Origin: JBEGQX01 sp041180805
Lineage (GTDB): Bacteria; Planctomycetota; Planctomycetia; Gemmatales; Gemmataceae
Length of the DNA stretch: 16,003 nt
Direction of reading: 5' to 3'
NCBI GenBank assembly: GCA_041180805.1
Contig: JBEGQX010000361.1
Coordinates: 1-16,003, forward strand
The position numbers and the translations under genes are program-made. The notes under the pieces were generated by a model that had not been told where the DNA came from, searched no databases, and saw nothing but the letters and a program-made list of their open reading frames with translations. Shown here piece after piece: positions 6,186 to 15,106 of this stretch (its first letter is position 1; every line of letters begins with the position of its first letter).

Positions 6186-8462
6186 TTAAAACCTTGTGAT
6201 GGTTTCATGCAGGTTCAGTATCACGCGGGCCAGATGCGTCCAAGCGGCAAGCTCTGCACGATCCAACTCCTTGGGAACAGGAATAAGCCCCACTTTAAGA
6301 AGATTGGCCGCAGACTGGGGATCTTTACGATATTCCGCAAGATGCTTTTCGAAGAGTGTGCGAAGGGTGTGCAATTCTTCCTGGTCTGGATTGCGTTGCA
6401 AAGCCAGTTGGAAGGCCCAGCGAATTCGCTCATCCGTTCTTCCATTAGATTCCTTGAGAATCCTGCTGGCAAGGGCCCGGGCAGCCTCCACATAACTGGG
6501 ATCATTCAAAAGCACAAGTGCCTGTTGGGGTATGTTGGAACGACTTCGCTCGGCGGTGCATTCTTCACGGGAAGGGGCATCAAAAGCAAGCAGGCTGGGG
6601 TGCAGAAACGTTCTCTGCCACCAGACATACAATCCACGCCGATACTGCGATACATCTTTGTCTGCGGAATATTCCCGGGTGGGGAAATTAAGATTTTCCC
6701 AATAACGATCAGGCTGGTAAGGCTTGGCACTTGGTCCGCCAATTTTACCATTCAGCAAACCCGCGATATCCAAGGCGTTATCACGCACCAATTCCGCATC
6801 CAGTCGAAAGCGACTTTGACGGGCATGTTCGCGATTGTAAGGATCTTTCTGAACCTGTTCCGCAGAGGGTGTGGAAGTCTGCCTGTAGGTTTTGCTAGAG
6901 ACTATCGTTTTCACCATGTGATTAAAATCCCAGCCACTATCCATGAATTCACAGGCCAACCAGTCGAGAAGATCCTGGTTGGGGGGTAATTCTCCCTGGG
7001 CACCAAGGTCATCGAGAACTTTGCTAAGGCCCGTGCCAAAGAATTGTTTCCAAAGTCGGTTCATCACGGTGCGAGCCGTGAGAGGATTTTCCCGGGATAC
7101 CAGCCACTTTGCCAGTTCCATGCGCCCTGGTTCCTTACCATTGGATTTAGGGGCGGGTAAATAAGCCGGGAATGCGGCCTTCATGATTTCCCCAGAATCA
7201 TCCATCCAGTTACCACGAGGCAGAATTCTAACCACTCGCTTTTTATCCAAGGAAACAGAAACCAAAGTTTTGGGGGAGGCTGCCTGGATAGCCTTGATTG
7301 CCTTCTCAATGCTGGCAATCTCTTCCTTCGAAGGTTTTCCTGCCTGCAAGGCCTTCAATTTCTTTTCCAAAATTTCCATTTGTGCGGCCTGCTGGGGATC
7401 AAGCACCGGCATGCCTTCCTCGCGGCGGCCAATGGCTGTTTCCTTGATGTCGGCAAAGAATGCTCCCATTGCGTAAAAATCTTTGCTGGTAAACGGGTCA
7501 TATTTATGGTCATGACATTGGGCACAACCTGTGGTCTGGCCAAGCCAGGCTGTTCCCACCGCACGCACCCGGTCCGTAAGCATGCGAGATTCATAATCCT
7601 TTGCCTGCGCGCCACCTTCTTCCGTGGTCAACAACAAGCGATTGAAACCACTTCCGACACGGGTTTCCTGGCTGGCATCCGGAAGTAAATCGCCGGCAAT
7701 TTGTTCCAGAGTGAACCGGTCAAAGCGCTTGTTGGAATTAAAGGATTGAATCACCCAATCCCTGTAGGGCCAGATATTCCTGGGTGTATCGCTGTGATAG
7801 CCAATGGTATCCGCAAAGCGTACCACATCCAGCCAGCCAATGGCCATGCGCTCTCCATAGTGTGGATTTTGTAAAAGTGCGTTCACCAGCTTTCCATAGG
7901 CATCTGGTGATTTATCATTCAGAAACGCCTCAACCTCAGCCGGTTTCGGGGGCAATCCAATCAAGTCAAAATAAAGTCTTCTTGCCAGGGTTCGCCTATC
8001 CGTTTCGGGGGAAGGTTTCAATCCAACCTTCGCCAGGCGAACACCCACAAAGTGATCCACTGGATTGATTCCGGCAGGAACCTGCTTTTTTACCGGGGGC
8101 TCATATGCCCAATGCATGCTGTACTTGGCACCCTGTTCTATCCACTTTTTCAAGATTTGCTTTTGGTCCTCGGAAAGTTTCTTTCGGGAATCCGGTGGTG
8201 GCATCAGGGTGTCGGCATCCTTGGAAAATATCCTTTCCATAAGCAAGCTGTTTTTTGAATCCCCGGCAGATATTGCTTTTTTCTTGATGGCACTTTCACG
8301 GTCATCCAGGCGCAAACCAGCTTCCCGATGGCTCTTATCCGGACCATGGCAATAGAAGCAATTCTCGGAAAGAATGGGACGAATATCCCGGTTGAAGTCC
8401 AGGGGTTCATCCGGAACAGCAATCCATCCGAAACATATCAATGAAAGCGGAATGAGGCTCAT
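6186..8462 (-). CDS. Planctomycete cytochrome protein: PSCyt1 + DUF1549 + DUF1553 (PSD1)
   Basis: This 758-residue protein has the standard three-domain order of the family. A short hydrophobic N-terminus (about 3-16) looks like a signal peptide. The cytochrome-like PSCyt1 domain (about 22-115) has a haem-binding CFYCH at 35-39 and a TLMPPP motif (85-90) whose Met may be the axial ligand. DUF1549 (about 135-340) ends in CAQCHDHKYDPF, a second CxxCH at 313-317. DUF1553 (about 450-715) completes it. The family is periplasmic and its role unknown; electron transfer coupled to attack on complex carbohydrates has been suggested. At 758 residues it is among the compact members, with no extra carbohydrate-binding or concanavalin-like domain. 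ATG at 8462 has GGAAG about 4-5 nt upstream, and no in-frame start was found close upstream. It lies 88 nt after the DUF4340 gene and 2 nt before DUF1501. Confidence 0.93.
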   Translation of the reverse strand: MSLIPLSLICFGWIAVPDEPLDFNRDIRPILSENCFYCHGPDKSHREAGLRLDDRESAIKKKAISAGDSKNSLLMERIFSKDADTLMPPPDSRKKLSEDQKQILKKWIEQGAKYSMHWAYEPPVKKQVPAGINPVDHFVGVRLAKVGLKPSPETDRRTLARRLYFDLIGLPPKPAEVEAFLNDKSPDAYGKLVNALLQNPHYGERMAIGWLDVVRFADTIGYHSDTPRNIWPYRDWVIQSFNSNKRFDRFTLEQIAGDLLPDASQETRVGSGFNRLLLTTEEGGAQAKDYESRMLTDRVRAVGTAWLGQTTGCAQCHDHKYDPFTSKDFYAMGAFFADIKETAIGRREEGMPVLDPQQAAQMEILEKKLKALQAGKPSKEEIASIEKAIKAIQAASPKTLVSVSLDKKRVVRILPRGNWMDDSGEIMKAAFPAYLPAPKSNGKEPGRMELAKWLVSRENPLTARTVMNRLWKQFFGTGLSKVLDDLGAQGELPPNQDLLDWLACEFMDSGWDFNHMVKTIVSSKTYRQTSTPSAEQVQKDPYNREHARQSRFRLDAELVRDNALDIAGLLNGKIGGPSAKPYQPDRYWENLNFPTREYSADKDVSQYRRGLYVWWQRTFLHPSLLAFDAPSREECTAERSRSNIPQQALVLLNDPSYVEAARALASRILKESNGRTDERIRWAFQLALQRNPDQEELHTLRTLFEKHLAEYRKDPQSAANLLKVGLIPVPKELDRAELAAWTHLARVILNLHETITRF

Positions 8463-8501
8463 GATTCTTCCAAGTGCGATAACACATCTTTGATCACTAA
8501 A

Positions 8502-8530
8502 ATTTTAACACAAGAATTCGAAGGATTGAA
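8502..8530 (-). promoter_or_regulatory. Weak candidate promoter for the PSD1-DUF1501 pair
   Basis: On the minus strand TTCAAT (8530-8525) and TAAAAT (8507-8502) are separated by 17 nt, a sigma-70-like arrangement 39 nt upstream of the PSD1-type start. The -10 matches five of six consensus bases, but the -35 only three. The 88-nt gap also holds no clear terminator (only a 4-bp AGGG/CCCT stem without a T tract), so read-through from the DUF4340 gene is the alternative. Confidence 0.2.
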
Positions 8531-8550
8531 CGACTGCAGGGAATTTAGCC

Positions 8551-11500
8551 CTAATTCTTACGATGAAACCAGTTGTAAGGCTTCAAAATCAGGATCGCAT
8601 CCGTTTCGGAGATTAAAAAGACATCCCTTGCTTTGGAATCCGCAACTCGGGCATAAAGCCTGGCTGATCCACCTTCCGCCCTGCCAATTTGCAGAACCCG
8701 TTTCCCCTGAGGGGTCCCAAGTTCTATTGTCCACTCAGGCTTTTCCAATCCAAAGAGGTTCAGCGAGGCCCCATCATCCACCACATAGCGTTCAAGTTTC
8801 AAGCCAGCTAAAGAGGATAGGGTGAGGTTGAGATTTCCATCGTTCACCTTCTCGGAAGGCTTGCCGGGGTTTTGCCATTGGTTGTCTTTTTTCACCATTT
8901 CAAAGGTGGAAGATTCGCTGGAATATTTTACCGAATCAACCTGAACCGCATCCAACCCGGGGTTCCAAACCGTTCGGTTACGAAATTCCCCTTCCAGCGA
9001 GGAAGTAAGTTTCGGATCCAGCAAAAACACCATCTCATTTCCAGGGATCATGGCGTAAGTTCGCTTGCCTGATTCATCACGGCGGCCGAGTTGAAGCTCC
9101 AACACACTTTTACCCCCTGAACGGATCGACCAAACCAATGCAGGCTTGTCCAGTCCGTACTTTTTCAGATTCTCAGCGTTTGGCTTTTCAAGCACCAATT
9201 CATCGGCCCTCAGCCTGGCAAGCATGTCGATGGTATCATCTATCAACTGCTGGTCAGCCTCGGCACTAATCGGCTGTGTCAGCTTCCAGTTTCCGTCCAC
9301 CCTTTGAAATGTTGCCTTGCGAACTCCCCTTTCCAGTACCAATTGATCCGCATCCGGGAAACGGGTAATCGCCCTATCCCTGAAAAATAGGGGCGCAGCA
9401 AGTAATTTCCTGGCAACTTCCGGCGCCAGCACACCTACGGTTTTTTCCTTTTCCACCATGGCATATCTTTGGCCAGTTTTTGCATCAACTTCTTTGCCAA
9501 CCAACAAAGTTCTTTTGTTTCCAGCCTCCTGAAAAACCATGGTTGCAAAGGGAACATCCAAACCAAATTCCTTGAGCTCTTTGGGCGCGTAAGCAAGAAC
9601 CGCATCCAGCTTCAGGTCTGAAACCAAAGCCGCCATTTCCTGAAGAACCTTTTCATCGGCATTGAAATTACCTGGAGCCATGATTTTCCAAGAATCGTCT
9701 TTTTGGGTGATATCCAATTCACCAACAGGACCCTTGCGATTCCAGCTTTTCCATTGATCCGCGGGCCATTTCCAAAGCTGTCTGGGCACATATGACAGAT
9801 AATCTTTGGATAGTATTTTGACCTGTGCGGGGGTTAACAGAAAAACAGCAGGCTCACCTTCAAATTTTGCGAACATGCCAGCTTTTCCGTCCTTTGGCGA
9901 ATCCCCCAGCAACAGTTGCTTCGTAACCAATTTCTTGTCGGCGTTTTCGAATTCAATGGATATTTTCTGCGCGGGCTTTTCCAGACCGAAGGATTTGAGA
10001 TCTGCGCTTGCCCCATACCCGACATATTTCTCCACCTTTAGATTGAACCAGAGATTGATCATGGAAAAAATATTTTCCTGATCGGCGGGGATGTTACCCG
10101 TAATAGCCTGCTCCAGTAGCCAGTCTGCATCTTTTCGGGAAAGCTTAAAATCGTTTTTGCCCTGCGTTTGAATCTTGCGCAAGCTCGATGTATCCACCTT
10201 GAATGCCACGGGGTCCAACAATGAAAGGGCATCCATTTCCAATAATTCCCCAAGTGGTTTTGGAATTAAAGCCACTGGCCCGTTTTCTCCAAGACGGGCA
10301 TGGCGCAGGCCGGTCTTCTCATCCACTTTGCCGCCTACCACCAGAAGCTTCTGCTTTTTTTCCTTGTCGGTGACGATCAACTTTCCCAAAGGCTTGTCGA
10401 ACCCGAATTTGGCAGGATCCTTGATGGCAATTTCGACATACTTTTCTGCACGCGGTGCCGCCAGCACTGGTAATACAGAGGTCAGTTTCTCCAGAAAGGC
10501 ATCGGCTTCGAATGGCTTGGTAATTTTCCAGGCATTTTCCTTTCGCTCAAGTGTGAACAGGCCACCCTGGCGTTCAACGCTCCAACTGGCAATCTCCTCG
10601 GGTAGAAGTTTCCAGAAATCCATGGGCAAGTAGGCCAGAGAGTCTTGCTGAAGGTTTTGCACAGTTTCATTCGCGATGGCAAATACCGGGCCATTACCAT
10701 CCAATCGGGCAAAATAACCAGGCTTCTCACCACGGGTTTTACCCACGGAAAGCTTCCGGGGTTTTGTGTCCTTGCCATTAAGCCCTATCTCCACCACAAG
10801 TGATGGTTCCATAAGTCCGAACAAATCCTTGAGATCTTTTTCCGTTGGTGTTTCCTCGACATATTCCAAGGCTTCCAAAGAAGAAAGGTTGCTGGCCAAC
10901 TGGGAAACCTTGGGATCATCTATCGTAATATTCTTCCAATCTGGAACAGTCCATTTGCCTTCCGGTGCCTTGCGGAATTGAACCTTGCCCGCCTTGGAAA
11001 CGATGTCCAATGATTGAACCTCGGGAGCCTGGAGATCCAATGCGCGTTTGCCACGGTAAGCCATTACGGGTCGGCCAAGAAGGTTCACCAGCGAATCCTC
11101 AACACGATCCACCCGGGTGACTCCCTGCCTTTGCGCAAACACTTTTTTCTCGCGGGCCAACTGTTTTCCAAAATGAACCTGAATAGTGCGGGAAGTTTTC
11201 TTTTTTTCCCCTGCCTGCTTTTCCTGGTTCCTTGATTCCTCAAGCAGGGTCAACTGGATGGAAAGGGCTGGTTTTTCCAATTCATATTCAGGAAGCTTGG
11301 GTTGGTCGATCACATCCGCCCCCTTGGCCTCCAATGCGGAAATTTTTGAAAGCAGTTCATTCACTTTTTCGCCATCTGCCTCTGATTGCACCGGCTTCTC
11401 AAGTTTCCATTTCAGATTATCCCTGACAATGTGAATCTGGCTGGAACCAGAGCGGATTTCCAACCGGGTTACATCCGCGGTGTTGAACCTGGCCACCTGC

Positions 11501-12588
11501 GGATCTCGTAATTGATCCACAGCTACAAACACATCTTTTAACTTGTCACTCACTATTTCAAAGACCTGGTCGTTGCCATCCAGCTTTGCATAGCGCATTT
11601 CATGAATAATCACTTCCTCTTGCGGTGGCATTCCCGGTGGCATTCCGGGTTGGGGTGGCCTTGGTCTGCGAGTTTCCCTTCGTGCAGAAACCGCACCTAT
11701 GCGAAGGGTAATCATGGTTCCATCCTCACGGGTTACCTTGAGGGTTCTAGCTGGATTATCTAAACCAGCTTTGGCGAGATCCACCTTCACAAATTTCTCA
11801 GCCCACAGATCGGGGATGGCACTTAACATGGCGTCTCTGGCCTTGGGTTCCAGATAGTCCATTCCCACGGGCTGGCCCAGAATCCACTCATTATCTTTCT
11901 GTTCGATTTGGAATGAAGTTTTCTTTCCCTGCTCATCCAGCTCCACAACCACGGCCCTGGCCAGCAGTTTTTCGCTTTTCTGGCTGGATGAAAGGGATCC
12001 ATCCGCCTTGGTGGCCAGCCTTTCCCCGGTGAACAACCTGCGTTGCTGGAAATAATCCACCGGATGATCCAACTGCCTGATAATTCCAGGCCCAAGTCGC
12101 ATGACCGCACCCGATGGCTGGACACGCACGAAAGTTGGTGCTGCAAAGCGATTGCCAGAATCTACACTTGCAGGCTCTGCAAACTCCAAAATAACATCCT
12201 CCGTGGTGGTGGCCTCGGGCTTCCCAAATCCAAGCTTGATTCTAAGCTTTGGCGATGAAAGCCCTGTTTCAGATTCCCCCTCGTTGGCAATCGGGACAAA
12301 CCGGGTCCGAAGATCCAATATGGCCTCTGCAATGGCGTTTACTTCGGCATTGCGCGTAGGCCAGTTACCAGGCAAAGACCAGCTTCCTGACGCCCCTTTG
12401 CGTTCTATCACAAACCCGGCATCACCCTTCATCCATTCCAGTTTTCTCAGGCTTGCAATTTCCCGGCCTTCGAGAACCCTGGCACCTGCCGGTTTCGTAT
12501 CCTCGGCATGGCGGGTTCTTTCACCAACCCACCAAGCCGCCAGCCCCAAACCCAAAAGGATCATCACCAGTGTTGTTCGCCAATTCAT
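8551..12588 (-). CDS. Large membrane-anchored protein with nine DUF4340-like repeats
   Basis: This 1345-residue protein has one N-terminal membrane anchor (about 6-20) and no other hydrophobic helix, so nearly all of it should lie outside the cytoplasmic membrane. The rest is nine diverged copies of a ~135-165-residue unit. Each unit has a Trp-containing strand (W70, 235, 394, 546, 687, 823, 967, 1101, 1238), usually in a WKLxxP context followed by AD and a helix, then an [F/Y]GL[E/D]KP turn. The turns lie at about 108, 274, 435, 590, 728, 867, 1008, 1144 and 1279. A strand such as YAKLDGNDQVFEI or TYAMIPGNEMVFLL closes the unit. This matches DUF4340, a family found beside GldF/GldG-like transport genes, function unknown. 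A Pro-rich loop (311-322) interrupts unit 2. ATG at 12588 has GGAG 7 nt upstream. It lies 35 nt downstream of the GldG-like gene. Confidence 0.88.
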   Translation of the reverse strand: MNWRTTLVMILLGLGLAAWWVGERTRHAEDTKPAGARVLEGREIASLRKLEWMKGDAGFVIERKGASGSWSLPGNWPTRNAEVNAIAEAILDLRTRFVPIANEGESETGLSSPKLRIKLGFGKPEATTTEDVILEFAEPASVDSGNRFAAPTFVRVQPSGAVMRLGPGIIRQLDHPVDYFQQRRLFTGERLATKADGSLSSSQKSEKLLARAVVVELDEQGKKTSFQIEQKDNEWILGQPVGMDYLEPKARDAMLSAIPDLWAEKFVKVDLAKAGLDNPARTLKVTREDGTMITLRIGAVSARRETRRPRPPQPGMPPGMPPQEEVIIHEMRYAKLDGNDQVFEIVSDKLKDVFVAVDQLRDPQVARFNTADVTRLEIRSGSSQIHIVRDNLKWKLEKPVQSEADGEKVNELLSKISALEAKGADVIDQPKLPEYELEKPALSIQLTLLEESRNQEKQAGEKKKTSRTIQVHFGKQLAREKKVFAQRQGVTRVDRVEDSLVNLLGRPVMAYRGKRALDLQAPEVQSLDIVSKAGKVQFRKAPEGKWTVPDWKNITIDDPKVSQLASNLSSLEALEYVEETPTEKDLKDLFGLMEPSLVVEIGLNGKDTKPRKLSVGKTRGEKPGYFARLDGNGPVFAIANETVQNLQQDSLAYLPMDFWKLLPEEIASWSVERQGGLFTLERKENAWKITKPFEADAFLEKLTSVLPVLAAPRAEKYVEIAIKDPAKFGFDKPLGKLIVTDKEKKQKLLVVGGKVDEKTGLRHARLGENGPVALIPKPLGELLEMDALSLLDPVAFKVDTSSLRKIQTQGKNDFKLSRKDADWLLEQAITGNIPADQENIFSMINLWFNLKVEKYVGYGASADLKSFGLEKPAQKISIEFENADKKLVTKQLLLGDSPKDGKAGMFAKFEGEPAVFLLTPAQVKILSKDYLSYVPRQLWKWPADQWKSWNRKGPVGELDITQKDDSWKIMAPGNFNADEKVLQEMAALVSDLKLDAVLAYAPKELKEFGLDVPFATMVFQEAGNKRTLLVGKEVDAKTGQRYAMVEKEKTVGVLAPEVARKLLAAPLFFRDRAITRFPDADQLVLERGVRKATFQRVDGNWKLTQPISAEADQQLIDDTIDMLARLRADELVLEKPNAENLKKYGLDKPALVWSIRSGGKSVLELQLGRRDESGKRTYAMIPGNEMVFLLDPKLTSSLEGEFRNRTVWNPGLDAVQVDSVKYSSESSTFEMVKKDNQWQNPGKPSEKVNDGNLNLTLSSLAGLKLERYVVDDGASLNLFGLEKPEWTIELGTPQGKRVLQIGRAEGGSARLYARVADSKARDVFLISETDAILILKPYNWFHRKN
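11624..11647. repeat. 12-bp tandem duplication inside the DUF4340 gene
   Basis: GGTGGCATTCCC (11624-11635) is followed directly by GGTGGCATTCCG (11636-11647), differing only in the last base. Read on the minus strand it encodes the doubled GMPP unit in the Pro-rich loop around residues 315-322. The reading frame is kept, so this looks like a small in-frame expansion of a surface loop. Confidence 0.8.
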
Positions 12589-12623
12589 CTTCCAACTCCA
12601 TCCTTAACTGCTTTCAAAATTCC

Positions 12624-15092
12624 TTATCGCATACGCCTCTGGATCAACACCACGAAACCCAGATAGGCAAAGAACGCTGGCATTCCCAATTGGGTTCCCC
12701 AAAGCCATAGCACTTTTGTGCGATCCTGCATTTCAATGCGTGGATATTTCCAGGGGGTTGATGGCCTGGGCAGGAAATCCTCCCTTCCCAGCAACCAATT
12801 GCATACATCCAGGGCAAATCTTTCCTTAACCGGTGGTAACTCCGGTCCGCTTAGAAACCAACTTTCACCCACCACAGCCAACCTTACCGAGGGAAGCTTT
12901 TTCGGAGGCGTATTGGCATACCATTCGGCTGGCACGGGAACCTCGGCAGCGGCCCCCACAGGGAAAGGGCCCCTTCGGCGCGCCTCCAGAGTTCCCTTGT
13001 TTGGGTCCTTGTCATCGGGGTTATAAGAGGGGATTTTTCTCTCACCCACACCCTGCATCTCTGGAAATGGTTGCGATTCATTCCAGGAATCCCGCGAGGT
13101 CTGAAATAATTCAGGATTGTAAACAAGGTTCACACCTTGTGGCGCATCGAAATACACCGGGCGTGGATGCCTTAGCCTTAGCTCCAATGGTTTGTCCGGC
13201 GACTGGCTTCGACCAGTCAGCTTTAGGGATTCGCGAATCGGATGCGCTGCCTTGGCAAAGTTGGGTTTCAGGGCCACTGGCCTTCCGGACCCCTCACTCC
13301 AATCCAATAGCAGAGGCGGAGCCTGTATTCCTGTGCCACCTGTAAGCAATCCTGCCATTTGCTCGCTGAACCCTTCAACTTCCTCATCAAACAGGACGGT
13401 TTGTTTACCAAGCTTGAAGCCAAGCTTGGCCAAAAGGTCTTCAAAGCCATCGTTGGCGACAAAACCCTGTGGCACCGGCCCTTGATCCTGAGGTTCGCTG
13501 GTTGGACCAAGCAGTGCAAAAACCGGCTTTCCAGACTTGATGAACGACTGCATCGCATCCACCTGGGCTTTTTCCAGCCCATGCAGCCAATGCGGAAGGT
13601 TGCGATCATCCGTGATGACATCATGAAGCGTGGGGCGAGGAACCAGCAACAGATCGCAATCCGCAAGCAGAAGGTTCATCTTGGCTTCAAGGTCTGTCAT
13701 TCTCTGCTGTTCAATCAGCGAATCGACATCAAGAGAAGATTTTTCCTTTGTCACTTCCAACTTTTGCTTTTGCAGGCGGTCCCTGGCTTCTTGAAGGTTC
13801 TTAAGTTCACCTTCAAAATATTCCACCTGTGCCTTACGGTTTTCCTCGGAAAGCTTTGCCCCTCGCAATTGATCGGAGTAGGCTTTTTCCAATTCTGAAA
13901 GGGGTGTGCCTTTCCATTGCAGCGCCATCTTGCCCAACGCGCCCAATCCCTTTTCAAACCTTTCAAGGTTGGTGTCTATCACCCGAATTCGCTGGTCCAG
14001 TCGATCAAGCTTGCTTTCATCAAAGGTGTAGGCCACCGAGGAGGCAGGACGCTGGCGCAACTTTCGAAGGATAAGGTCTTTCACCTCGAACCCATGGGAC
14101 TCCAAAGATTTGCGCAAGCCGTTATAGCCAAAGGAATCGGTTCCTCGCGTGGTCAGCCATTCATCCACCACCGCCACCGCAACCCTGGGCTTGCGAGCTT
14201 CCAATGCAAGAATTTTGCGTACAAAGGGCTCCACCGCACCGGAACCCTCACGCCCCTGGGGCAAAAGCATCAGGTTGCCCCGCTGTTGGTTGGCTTCCAC
14301 AGAGGCTGTCTTGTCAAGCCTGTAGAAATCATTGAAGCTCATACGCTGGATCATTTCCGTTATGGAACCAGCGGAATTTTTAGCCCAGAAGAAGATGCTG
14401 TTCTCAGGAGCAGTTTCTATGGCCTTGCGCAACTGCGGGGCATTGGAAGTCAGGTCTGCCAGCCTGCGCTCATAGTTTTCATCCTCAACATCCAGAACCT
14501 GCACCCGAAATTTTGGCCCCAGTTCACGAAGTTGATCCACCAAGTCCTTCACCTTGGCCACAACCACCCTTTCCGCGGCATAGTCGAACCGATCAGGCTT
14601 CTCGGTGAATTTCCCGAAGGTCTTGTGCAACTGACAAACCACGATTGTGGTTTCATCACGCAGGTTTTCCAACTTGGATTTCAAATCCATCGGCAGAGTG
14701 AACAGCCTGCCAAGGGTGGTATCCACAAGCTGATAGTGCGAATAGGAGAAAAGGTTGACCCCCACAAAAAGTGTGACAGCCAGAATGGCTTGCAGGGTTG
14801 CCCCGGCTCCGGCAATATTTTTGCGACCTGCAGCCAGCTTTAACATAACCAGGATTTCCAACACCAGCACAAGCAGGGCGATGGCAAACTCCACCACAAC
14901 CACTTTGCAGGCAAACCCCATCTCCATGGTCCGTATTTGATTCCATATTTCCGAAACAGCCCCGGCAAGACTGGTTGGCTTTACAAGAACAAGACTGGCT
15001 ACGCCCAGCACCAAACTGGTCACTCCTATCAAGCGGCACCAGGCATGCAGTCGAACCAGGGTTGCGGGTTTCTTTTCAATTGGCTTTTTCAT
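12624..15092 (-). CDS. GldG-like ABC transport auxiliary membrane protein with coiled-coil insertion
   Basis: This 822-residue protein resembles GldG and related auxiliary subunits of ABC-2 systems, named from gliding in Bacteroidota but widespread in non-gliders. Three hydrophobic segments lie near the N-terminus (about 20-38, 62-86, 98-118). They precede the family-like GRLFTLPMDLKSKLENL (128-144) that opens a large extracytoplasmic domain, and a C-terminal helix at about 795-817 is followed by RRMR. The usual GldG blocks are present, such as DLLLVPRPT (480-488) and RLAVVGESWFLSG (737-749). A heptad-rich, charged coiled coil (about 360-472) splits the domain. I chose ATG 15092 because GGAGG stands 7 nt upstream; an upstream in-frame start at 15155 would add 21 unlike residues and overlap the permease gene by 49 nt. 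Its role is probably to work with the permease in moving or sensing an envelope substrate (inference). Confidence 0.85.
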   Translation of the reverse strand: MKKPIEKKPATLVRLHAWCRLIGVTSLVLGVASLVLVKPTSLAGAVSEIWNQIRTMEMGFACKVVVVEFAIALLVLVLEILVMLKLAAGRKNIAGAGATLQAILAVTLFVGVNLFSYSHYQLVDTTLGRLFTLPMDLKSKLENLRDETTIVVCQLHKTFGKFTEKPDRFDYAAERVVVAKVKDLVDQLRELGPKFRVQVLDVEDENYERRLADLTSNAPQLRKAIETAPENSIFFWAKNSAGSITEMIQRMSFNDFYRLDKTASVEANQQRGNLMLLPQGREGSGAVEPFVRKILALEARKPRVAVAVVDEWLTTRGTDSFGYNGLRKSLESHGFEVKDLILRKLRQRPASSVAYTFDESKLDRLDQRIRVIDTNLERFEKGLGALGKMALQWKGTPLSELEKAYSDQLRGAKLSEENRKAQVEYFEGELKNLQEARDRLQKQKLEVTKEKSSLDVDSLIEQQRMTDLEAKMNLLLADCDLLLVPRPTLHDVITDDRNLPHWLHGLEKAQVDAMQSFIKSGKPVFALLGPTSEPQDQGPVPQGFVANDGFEDLLAKLGFKLGKQTVLFDEEVEGFSEQMAGLLTGGTGIQAPPLLLDWSEGSGRPVALKPNFAKAAHPIRESLKLTGRSQSPDKPLELRLRHPRPVYFDAPQGVNLVYNPELFQTSRDSWNESQPFPEMQGVGERKIPSYNPDDKDPNKGTLEARRRGPFPVGAAAEVPVPAEWYANTPPKKLPSVRLAVVGESWFLSGPELPPVKERFALDVCNWLLGREDFLPRPSTPWKYPRIEMQDRTKVLWLWGTQLGMPAFFAYLGFVVLIQRRMR

Positions 15093-15099
15093 GTTGTTT

Positions 15100-15104
15100 C
15101 CTCC
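15100..15104 (-). promoter_or_regulatory. Strong Shine-Dalgarno that sets the start of the GldG-like gene
   Basis: On the minus strand GGAGG is followed by 7 nt and then ATG at 15092-15090. It lies in the 14-nt gap after the permease stop and decides between this start and the longer in-frame reading from 15155. Confidence 0.8.
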
Positions 15105-15106
15105 AG

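Noticed and set aside
6099..6989. 296-codon open frame on the plus strand
   Set aside because: Antisense to the DUF1501 start and the PSD1-type C-terminus, both well supported; the translation shows no domain.
4750..8462. PSD1-DUF1501 pair as a sulfatase operon or novel defence system
   Set aside because: No sulfatase Cys/Ser signature (CxPxR) is present, and both proteins match common planctomycete families with no defence-type domain.
13917..14843. 308-codon open frame on the plus strand
   Set aside because: It lies wholly antisense to the GldG-like gene, has no family-like motifs and no plausible ribosome-binding site, and is a by-product of codon bias on the other strand.
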